A stretch of 12,412 bases of DNA, from positions 1 through 12,412 of the forward strand of contig CAWBMS010000020.1 of NCBI GenBank assembly GCA_963790045.1, written 5' to 3'. The notes under the pieces are model-generated. The model searched no databases and had not been told where the DNA came from. It saw only the letters and a list, made by a program, of their open reading frames with translations. How positions within the stretch are numbered: position 1 is the stretch's first letter; each line of letters starts with the position of its first letter. Both the position numbers and the translations under genes were made by a program. Source of the stretch: DATKMP01 sp963790045 (GTDB lineage Bacteria > Bacteroidota > Ignavibacteria > UBA10030). This document shows, in pieces, positions 6,317-12,412 of the stretch.

Positions 6317-7624
6317 ATGCCACGTAAATATATGCTTGAAGAGAGCGAAATACCAACTCACTATTATAATATTGCGGCTGATTTAGCAACGCCTTTGGAT
6401 CCGCCGTTGCATCCCGCTACGAATCAACCAATCGGGCCGCAGGATTTAGCACCACTGTTTCCAATGGAATTAATCAAACAGGAAGTAAGTGCAGAACGAT
6501 TTATTGAAATTCCGGATGAAGTGCGATATGCTTATGCAACGTTCCGTCCATCACCGCTGATTCGAGCACTCGATTTGGAGAAAGCAATTGACACGCCTGC
6601 GCAGATTTATTACAAATATGAAGGTGTAAGTCCGGCTGGAAGCCATAAGCTTAATACTGCACTTGCACAAGCATACTATAATAAGAAAGAGGGAGTTAAA
6701 CGCATTGCAACGGAAACAGGAGCCGGACAATGGGGAAGCTCCATGGCGCTTGCTTGCAGGATGTTTGGTCTTAAGTGTAAAGTGTACATGGTGAAGGTGA
6801 GTTTTGAACAGAAGCCCTATCGCAAGTCTATGATTCAAGCATGGGGCAGTGAAATAGTCGCGAGTCCGAGCACTGATACAAAATCGGGACGTAATGCACT
6901 CGCAAAAGATCCGAATTGTACAGGAAGTCTTGGTCTGGCAATCAGCGAAGCGGTGGAAGACGCCTTCAGCCGCGAAGATACGAAGTATGCTCTGGGCAGT
7001 GTGCTCAATCATGTGCTTCTGCATCAAACAATTATTGGGCAAGAAGCGAAAAAACAAATGGAGAAAGCAGGCGTCTATCCCGATGTAGTAATTGGTTGTG
7101 TTGGTGGCGGATCAAACTTCGGCGGTATCGTATTACCGTTTATCCAAGATAAAATTGGAGGAAAAAAACTTCGAGCAATTGCGGTCGAACCAACTTCGTG
7201 TGCCTCGTTAACAAAAGGAGAGTACCGCTACGATTTGGGAGATGTTGCAGGTATGGCTCCATCTGTCAAAATGTATACACTTGGACATGATTTTATACCG
7301 CCATCTATTCATGCGGGCGGTCTTCGATATCATGGAATGTCACCGATTATTAGCAAATTATATCATGAAAAAATGATTGAAGCGCAAGCATACAACCAAA
7401 ATGAAATTTTTGAAGCAGGCGTGTTGTTTGCGAGAACAGAAGGTATCATCCCGGCGCCAGAATCATCGCATGCCATCAAATCGGCAATTGAGGAAGCAAA
7501 GAAAGCAAAGATTGAAGGAAAGAAGACAATTATTCTCTTCAATCTAAGCGGTCATGGGCATTTTGATATGAGCGCTTATGATGCGTACTTTGCCGGCAAG
7601 CTTGGCAATGGAAACGGTAAATAG
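6317..7624 (+). CDS. trpB: TrpB2-type tryptophan synthase beta-like protein (PLP-dependent)
   Basis: This is a PLP enzyme of the TrpB2 subfamily (TIGR01415 type), expected to make L-tryptophan from indole and L-serine in the cytoplasm. The 435 residues include the long TrpB2-specific N-terminus (MLEESEIPTHYYNIAADL and LAPLFPMELIKQE). Further motifs are YKYEGVSPAGSHKLNTA with the PLP lysine K111, the catalytic-loop ETGAGQWG (133-140, with E133 as the expected catalytic Glu and Trp in place of the His usual in TrpB1), EAVEDAFSREDTKYALGSVL, and the PLP-phosphate loop GGGSNFGG (263-270). The C-terminal NLSGHGHFD motif is present. The start is set by GGAGG at 6307. There is no trpA or other trp gene nearby, and a terminator follows directly, so it is monocistronic. 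TrpB2 enzymes are thought to act largely without TrpA, for example in indole salvage. The Trp attenuator upstream supports a real role in tryptophan supply. Confidence 0.96.
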   Translation: MPRKYMLEESEIPTHYYNIAADLATPLDPPLHPATNQPIGPQDLAPLFPMELIKQEVSAERFIEIPDEVRYAYATFRPSPLIRALDLEKAIDTPAQIYYKYEGVSPAGSHKLNTALAQAYYNKKEGVKRIATETGAGQWGSSMALACRMFGLKCKVYMVKVSFEQKPYRKSMIQAWGSEIVASPSTDTKSGRNALAKDPNCTGSLGLAISEAVEDAFSREDTKYALGSVLNHVLLHQTIIGQEAKKQMEKAGVYPDVVIGCVGGGSNFGGIVLPFIQDKIGGKKLRAIAVEPTSCASLTKGEYRYDLGDVAGMAPSVKMYTLGHDFIPPSIHAGGLRYHGMSPIISKLYHEKMIEAQAYNQNEIFEAGVLFARTEGIIPAPESSHAIKSAIEEAKKAKIEGKKTIILFNLSGHGHFDMSAYDAYFAGKLGNGNGK

Positions 7625-7651
7625 AACAGTGCATATATGATTTTTCAGAAA

Positions 7652-7679
7652 GGGCGAATCAGAAAATTCGCCCCTTTTT
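7652..7679 (+). terminator. Rho-independent terminator after trpB2
   Basis: A perfect 8-bp stem, GGGCGAAT (7652-7659) with ATTCGCCC (7666-7673), encloses the loop CAGAAA. C7674 and TTTTT (7675-7679) follow. The hairpin starts 28 bases after the trpB2 stop and ends that transcript before the nucleotidase gene. Confidence 0.88.
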
Positions 7680-7793
7680 ATTTAGAGTAATAAATATGAA
7701 TGGTTGAACATAAACAGTGGCAAGCGGTATTCCGAAAGATGATTTTTATCTGTATCTTGCTTACAACGATTTTTTCATTTAATAGGATAATTT

Positions 7794-9305
7794 ATGAAAA
7801 CATATAAACTGTTTTTGAAGCGGACTACGTTTCAAGTTGTCATTACATTGGCGGTAATTACGGCATTATTTTGCCAGCCGAGGACAATCACCATTTTACA
7901 TACAAACGATATTCACGCGAGTTTTATTCCGCATGAAGCATTTTGGGTGAGAGAAAATCCCAAACTGCTTGTTGGTGGATTTAATGAACTCTCATTCGTA
8001 ATCGACAGTTTGCGCCACGCTAAATCTACAACTCTGTTGCTTGATGCAGGCGATGTTATGACTGGAAATCCGATAACAGAATATAAGTACGACGGCGCCG
8101 ATGGCGGAGCGTTGTTTGAAATGATGAACCGCATCGGATATGAAGTATGGACGCCTGGTAATCATGATTTTGATATTTCAGTAAGCAATCTTTGCAAGTT
8201 GACAAACATTGCTAAGTTCCCAACAGTATCTGCAAATATCCTTGATACGTTAAATCAATTTCCTGTCAACAATAAGGAATACATCATAATCGAAAAAAAC
8301 GGATTGAAGATTGGAATTATCGGCATAATGTCCGATGACTTTTACAATCTTGTGAATCAAAATAGTAGTGCGAGTATAAGAATTCTTCCTTCGGTTGAAA
8401 CAGTGAAACGGCTTATCGCATTACTAAATCCTCAGACAGATTTGCTAATTGCGCTCACTCACGAAGGTGTAGATGCTGATTCAATTCTGGCGATGAATGT
8501 GAAAGGCTTGGATTTAATTGTCGGCGGGCATTCACATACGCGGCTTAAACATCCGAAAATAGTTAATGGTGTATTGATTGTGCAGACTGGATCAAATTTA
8601 GAAAATCTTGGTGTCCTTGATCTGAATGTCGAAAGGCATCATATCGTTTCATACGATGGAAAATTAATTCAACTTTGGTACAATTCTGCGAGGTCAAAGA
8701 CAGAGCTTTCTGCTTTTATTGATTCTTTCCAAACGATAATAGATCAGGATTATTCAAAAGTTATTGGTACACTAAAAACTGATTGGAATCGAGGTCATGG
8801 CGAAAGCGGCATCGGCAACTTCATCGCCGATGCGCAGCGTGAAGCGGTGCAAGCGGATGTATCTTTCATGAATTCTACTGGCATCAGAAAAGACATGGCG
8901 GCTGGACCGATTACCAAGAAAGATATTTTCGAGATTCTTCCTTTCCGCAATTTGCTTACAACATTCCCGGTGACTGGAAGTCAACTTCGCTCTATGATTG
9001 AGACAATTATCAAAGACCATGGCAATGTACAAACATCAGGGATTCGCTGCGAGTGGCAGAAAAAGGAAAACGGCGGAATCGAATTCCTGAAAATTCTTGT
9101 GAATGGCCAACCATTGGAAGATTCAAAAACTTACACCGGCGTTGCCAGTGACTATATGATGGGTGAGGCAGATAAATATTTCGGTATTAAATTAGGTAAG
9201 ACGACGATATTAAACCAAACTGTATTTTCTGCCATTGAAAACAAGGTGCATGCGACGAAGGAAATATCGTCAGAAATTGAACAAAGAATTCATGAAGTGA
9301 AATGA
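7794..9305 (+). CDS. Secreted 5'-nucleotidase/UshA-family metallophosphoesterase
   Basis: This is probably a periplasmic enzyme that hydrolyses nucleotides, or related phosphate esters, with a two-metal centre. The 503 residues start with a signal peptide (TTFQVVITLAVITALFC, about 11-27). Cys27 follows TALF, which is a poor lipobox, so a soluble periplasmic form is more likely than a lipoprotein. The metallophosphoesterase domain has all metal motifs: HTNDIH (36-41), DAGD (84-87), GNHD (122-125), THEGVD (222-227) and GGHSHT (244-249). The C-terminal nucleotide-binding domain begins near ESGIGNFIADA (337-347) and has NSTGIR (360-365), where the family often has NGGGIR, so substrate preference may differ. 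ATG 7794 has AGGA at 7784-7787. A possible promoter (TTGCTT 7757-7762) is weak. The next gene is 21 bp downstream. Confidence 0.93.
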   Translation: MKTYKLFLKRTTFQVVITLAVITALFCQPRTITILHTNDIHASFIPHEAFWVRENPKLLVGGFNELSFVIDSLRHAKSTTLLLDAGDVMTGNPITEYKYDGADGGALFEMMNRIGYEVWTPGNHDFDISVSNLCKLTNIAKFPTVSANILDTLNQFPVNNKEYIIIEKNGLKIGIIGIMSDDFYNLVNQNSSASIRILPSVETVKRLIALLNPQTDLLIALTHEGVDADSILAMNVKGLDLIVGGHSHTRLKHPKIVNGVLIVQTGSNLENLGVLDLNVERHHIVSYDGKLIQLWYNSARSKTELSAFIDSFQTIIDQDYSKVIGTLKTDWNRGHGESGIGNFIADAQREAVQADVSFMNSTGIRKDMAAGPITKKDIFEILPFRNLLTTFPVTGSQLRSMIETIIKDHGNVQTSGIRCEWQKKENGGIEFLKILVNGQPLEDSKTYTGVASDYMMGEADKYFGIKLGKTTILNQTVFSAIENKVHATKEISSEIEQRIHEVK

Positions 9306-9326
9306 CGATTATGAAAGGTATCATTA

Positions 9327-10037
9327 ATGGTCAACCATTTTCCAATTCTTATTATCACCGGACGGCCGGCTGCAGGTAAATCTGAGGTTATAGATTTCTT
9401 GAAAAAGTGCGACCCCATTGTACGGCTGGAAAAATTCCACATTGCTAATTTTGAAGAACTTGATGATTTCGTTTATGTGTGGGAGACTTTTGAGTTAGAT
9501 GATTTGATGTCACGATTCGGCAAACCGCGTATCTGGAGCGATGAAAAGTATTGGTTCAAGGATCAATATATCTGGGATTTGTATATAGATCGTATGACAC
9601 TGGATTACAAGAAGAAACTACTGAAAGATCCGGCATATCACGATAAGATGACAACGCTCGTGGAATTTGCACGAGGCGGCGAGAATGCTATTCATCATGC
9701 GTTGACGTTTCTTTCGGCTGAAATGCTCAGCAAAGCTTCGCTGATATATATAAAAGTGCCGTATGAAGAATCTGTCCGCAAGAACCGCAGACGAGCACGG
9801 CCCGGTCAGGAAGATTCCATTCTCTATCATTCTTTGCCAGATGAGAAGATGGAGTTCTATTACAAGACAAATGATTGGGAGCAATTAACTGCAAAGGATC
9901 CAAATTTTATCGAAGTGAAGGGGCACAAAATTCCGTATTGTGCATTTGAGAACATGCCGGAAAAAACGATGGATCCAGCGCTCATTGCTCCCGAGCTTGA
10001 GCGTGTAACGAAGAAGTTATGGAGTTTACAGAAGTAG
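9327..10037 (+). CDS. P-loop NTPase/kinase-like protein of unknown function
   Basis: I do not recognise a named family. The 236 residues start with a beta strand (FPILIIT) running into a clear Walker A loop, GRPAAGKS (12-19), as in small nucleotide or metabolite kinases. The middle is rich in Trp, Tyr and Asp (VYVWETFELDDLMSRFGKP; KYWFKDQYIWDLYIDRM). Near 137-160 a strand (ASLIYIKVP) is followed by a basic segment, RKNRRRARPG, that could act as a lid with phosphate-binding arginines. There is no signal peptide, so it is cytoplasmic. It lies 21 bp after the 5'-nucleotidase with AAGG at 9315-9318 and is probably cotranscribed, which weakly suggests nucleotide or phosphate-ester metabolism. The gene is intact, with base use like its neighbours, and ends at an inverted repeat. 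Confidence 0.85.
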   Translation: MVNHFPILIITGRPAAGKSEVIDFLKKCDPIVRLEKFHIANFEELDDFVYVWETFELDDLMSRFGKPRIWSDEKYWFKDQYIWDLYIDRMTLDYKKKLLKDPAYHDKMTTLVEFARGGENAIHHALTFLSAEMLSKASLIYIKVPYEESVRKNRRRARPGQEDSILYHSLPDEKMEFYYKTNDWEQLTAKDPNFIEVKGHKIPYCAFENMPEKTMDPALIAPELERVTKKLWSLQK

Positions 10038-10045
10038 AACAGGAT

Positions 10046-10079
10046 AACCTTGTCAAGGTTTTACAGCCTTGACAAGGTT
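10046..10079. repeat. Nested palindromic repeat between convergent genes (possible bidirectional terminator)
   Basis: AACCTTGTCAAGG (10046-10058) and CCTTGACAAGGTT (10067-10079) form a perfect 13-bp inverted repeat around the loop TTTTACAG. Each half is itself nearly palindromic: AACCTTG-T-CAAGGTT at 10046-10060 is fully symmetric. The DNA can therefore form one long hairpin or two small ones. It lies 9 bp after the P-loop gene and 14 bp before the 3' end of the transporter gene on the other strand, a place suited to ending both transcripts. No long T-run follows on either side. It may also be a dispersed genomic repeat. Confidence 0.75.
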
Positions 10080-10092
10080 CCTCGATAAAGTT

Positions 10093-11493
10093 TTAATGTG
10101 CTGATTTTCCTTTCGGCATCACATTCCAGAGGCGAGACATAACATAAGCGCCAACAAGTGCAAATGGAATTGGTGCCCAATGCCACGCTCCCCAGCCCCA
10201 ATTGGTAGTAATGTATCCGACACCCATTCCAACAAACGCACCGGCGAGATATTGCATCCCATCGAATAATCCAGCGGCTGTTGCCGCCGCTTTCTTTCCG
10301 CCAAAATCCATAGAGGCTGCACCGCCGATCATTCCATGCGCTCCGTTCACACAGAAAGAAAGAAGTACAAGGCAGCATGCTGCCATCACAGGACCGAAAT
10401 TAAGAATATCTGATATGCCGAAGAGAGCGAGAACAATTGCCATTCCGATGAATCCGAATGTAATCACCGGTCCGCGTCGTCCACCGAAAGTACGGTCGGA
10501 TGCAATACCAAAAACAAAGCCGCCTGCGATTCCGGCAATCGCAATTCCCCACGTCGCAATTATGTATGGAAGATAAGTCGCGAAGTGTGCTTTGTCCGCT
10601 CCATAGAAATCAACAAAATATTTTGGCCACCATGCATCCACAACGCTCCGGCGCACGAACCCGATCATCATTGAGCCGAGTGCAATCATCCACATAACGC
10701 GTGATGCGAAAACCCTGCTTAGAACATATTTGATAGATGATGGTTTGCCGTCATTGTCTTCCTCGTCGTCGCCTGTTTCAAAATTACCTAATCCCGCATC
10801 TTGAGGTGAATTGTGCATGAAATAATAGTTAATGACAAATAGCACTAACACGAATGCGCCCGGAATCCAAAATGCGTACTGCCAAGGAAGAAAGAGTAAA
10901 ATGAGCGGTACTCCCTGGAATGCTAATAGCAATCCCAAGCGAATCATACGCCGAAAATTCCAGCGAAGTACCTCGCTCGCGAACATGGAACCACTGTGCG
11001 TTCACTTTCACAATCGAAAGTGCGCCAAACGATTGGAAGAATCCATTCAATCCCCAAACGATTGCCATTAGCGTAAGAATCATTTCCGCCTGATAATCCG
11101 AATTTAAGAGATGCAGGAATGACAACATGCCGCGCCATGCCAATTCCTTCCCAGACCGCGGGAGATAAAACGGCAAGACCAGCAAGTCCGAACAGGAAGT
11201 TCATTATTGCAACTCCTATAGCTCCGAAGAGAAATGCTTTTTTCCCGCCGATGCGATCAGCGAAAGGACCACTTAAAACAACGGATAGACCGTACACGAG
11301 CGGCATTATAGTTTCAAATACACCAAGTATGTATTTTTCCATCGAAGCAGATCTGCCAGAGCGGGGGCAACCGCGGTGTAATTGTAACGCGTCATATAGA
11401 AACGTGGTACAGAACTCCGAGCGACATCCAGTTGATGACTCGCTGTTTGCGGAATTCCGGACTGTGAATTGGAAGGTCGGTAGAATGGTTCAT
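10093..11493 (-). pseudogene. OPA-family MFS transporter (sugar-phosphate/glycerol-phosphate type), N-terminal half frameshifted
   Basis: This is a major-facilitator antiporter of the organophosphate:phosphate (GlpT/UhpT/PgtP) group. The C-terminal two thirds (10093 to about 10945) read cleanly: TM segments such as GVPLILLFLPWQYAFWIPGA, a cytoplasmic loop with DDEEDNDGKPS, WWPKYFVDFYGADKA, and the end GWGAWHWAPIPFALVGAYV. The N-terminal part is spread over frames. MNHSTDLPIHSPEFRKQRVI starts at ATG 11493, FYMTRYNYTAVAPALADL lies at 11340-11400, KYILGVFETIMPLVYGLSVV and ADRIGGKKAFLFGAIGV at 11120-11342, and IVWGLNGFFQSFGALSIVKV and NAQWFHVRERGT at 10960-11115. FAGIFGV follows near 10944-10964, in yet another frame. 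At least five small indels are needed, two within about 25 bases. The total length, about 467 codons, is normal. Internal starts such as 10986 give only a fragment. It is a sequencing artefact or a decayed gene. Confidence 0.82.
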
Positions 11494-11623
11494 AGATTAG
11501 ATTGGGGATTCGTGTTGTGCTTGTTATTCAAGAAAGAAAAAAACACATTGAAGTTATCAATTTTCGATTTCAAATTTATTTTTTACTATCACAATGGAAT
11601 ATGATAATTAACAGTAAATCTAT

Positions 11624-12089
11624 TTAAAAACTGGATACATCTAATGAGTAACCTTGCGGGGTTTGTTCACCACCGTTTACATTGTTTACTTTTCCAAAAA
11701 GATATCCAACGTCAGCCATAATAGACCAATTATCTACCAAAAAATATTGTAATTAGCATTACCGATATCCCGTAGTTGATCCAGTTCTGTTTAAATTATA
11801 TTCCTCCAAAACCTAAGTGGCTGTAACTTAACCAATGTCAAAATCAGCAAATAAACTAAGATTGGAAACGGATTCGAGCGGCATCTTAGTCTTAACGGAT
11901 CCATAAAAAAATGTGCTATTGACTTGATCGCCAGCTATTTGATCAGTCGAGACCTTGGGTGCAAAGAAAAATTCGTATCCGCAGCCGAAATGAACATCTC
12001 TGTCGATAAAAAAACCCGGCTTAGGTTTCTAATGTCATAGACACAGTAAATGGATTTGTTCCTGTATCGTTGTATTTCGTTTTTTCCAT
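11624..12089 (-). pseudogene. Outer-membrane beta-barrel protein, C-terminal part, broken by frameshifts
   Basis: Reading the minus strand across frames gives a coherent barrel-like sequence. YNDTGTNPFTVSMTLET starts near 12089, then after one surplus T come KPGFFIDRDVHFGCGYEFFF and APKVSTDQIAGDQVNSTFFY, and then SVSNLSLFADFDIG, which stops at 11828. Pieces resembling YSHLGFGG and NYGIGNANYNIF follow, and finally DNWSIMADVGYLFGKVNN and QGYSLDVSSF, with TAA at 11624-11626. Alternating polar and hydrophobic residues, Gly/Tyr/Asn richness and a C-terminal Phe are typical of barrel strands recognised by BAM. At least four or five indels are needed. The upstream limit is unclear, and the gene may have extended beyond 12089. 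I cannot name the family. Confidence 0.5.
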
Positions 12090-12354
12090 CCTTGAGCAGT
12101 GTTACACAGCCGCTCAATCAAACTGAAGATAATAACTGCTGCTGATTTAACTTTTAACTTGTACATTTCTGCGGCTGATTCTAGGAGATTGATTGCTTTT
12201 ATATTTCCATCTGATAAAAGATGAGGCGATAGTTCTTCCATTTCTTGCCCCTGAGCAAATAATATTATGCAAATACTATTTGTAGCTGGAATAAAAAATA
12301 TTTTTAATTCATAGTCTTTATTTAATGATTGCGAATTTATGTAGCATTAATTTT
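12090..12354. other. AT-rich stretch with no supported gene
   Basis: A minus-strand frame starting near 12241 (MEELSPHLLSDGNIKAINLL) runs into the region of the beta-barrel remnant, but it has no recognisable domain and no convincing ribosome-binding site. It could be a further displaced piece of that broken gene or chance. From 12242 to 12354 I see only AT-rich sequence. Confidence 0.4.
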
Positions 12355-12406
12355 GTCCCCCTTACGCGTTTTATGTTTCTGCATATTTTACTGGAATAAG
12401 GGGGAC
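12355..12406. repeat. Inverted repeat with 10-bp perfect arms at the window end
   Basis: GTCCCCCTTA (12355-12364) and TAAGGGGGAC (12397-12406) are exact reverse complements separated by 32 bases. The G/C-run arms stand out in an AT-rich stretch. No transposase, direct repeat or T-run that would settle its nature is visible. It could be a dispersed palindromic repeat, a terminator-like stem or one part of an element cut by the window edge. Confidence 0.6.
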
Positions 12407-12412
12407 TATAGG

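Noticed and set aside
6120..6386. Plus-strand open frame overlapping the leader and the trpB2 start
   Set aside because: It is in a different frame from both trpL and trpB2, has no domain, and its bases are explained by the attenuator and trpB2.
9618..9884. Minus-strand open frame inside the P-loop gene
   Set aside because: It is a shadow of the coding plus strand with low-complexity, Cys/His-rich chance composition.
10119..10576. Small frames on both strands within the transporter gene
   Set aside because: The transporter frame carries clear membrane segments over the same bases, and the alternatives show none.

Overview
This window looks like chromosomal DNA of an uncultured Gram-negative bacterium, probably from the Bacteroidota/Ignavibacteriota side of the FCB group. 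The evidence is a TolC-type outer-membrane factor, a beta-barrel outer-membrane protein remnant ending in Phe, a moderate AT bias, and stand-alone TrpB2. The best promoters fit the sigma70 pattern (TTGAC-N17-TAT), which argues against classical Bacteroidia. The taxonomic call is inference.

Layout. Positions 1-153 hold the unidentified 3' end of a plus-strand gene. From 5892 down to 296, on the minus strand, lies an efflux locus: tetR, tolC, hlyD and two ABC-2 membrane subunits. Gene overlaps of 14 bp and 4 bp link tolC to hlyD and the two permeases. No ATP-binding subunit is visible. The tetR and tolC upstream regions carry near-identical 21-bp operators, and the two differences in the symmetric arms compensate each other.

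Divergent from tetR is the most interesting unit, a complete tryptophan attenuator (6044-6223). It has a promoter, a 26-codon leader peptide with Trp-Trp-Trp-Arg-Trp, mutually exclusive 1:2 and 2:3 hairpins and an intrinsic terminator. It precedes trpB2 (6317-7624), a stand-alone tryptophan synthase beta-like gene that ends at its own terminator. Next on the plus strand are a secreted 5'-nucleotidase-type metallophosphoesterase (7794-9305) and, 21 bp later, an unrecognised P-loop NTPase (9327-10037). A 34-bp inverted repeat separates the latter from a convergent OPA-type sugar-phosphate transporter gene (10093-11493, minus). The end of the window holds a broken outer-membrane beta-barrel gene and a 10-bp-arm inverted repeat at 12355-12406.

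Caveat. The second permease, tolC, the N-terminal half of the transporter and the beta-barrel gene are broken by many small frameshifts, yet homology continues across the frames and overall lengths are normal. Several breaks lie in homopolymers. Indel-type sequencing error, especially toward both ends of the window, is at least as likely as true gene decay. The stretch from about 5.2 to 10.9 kb appears clean.
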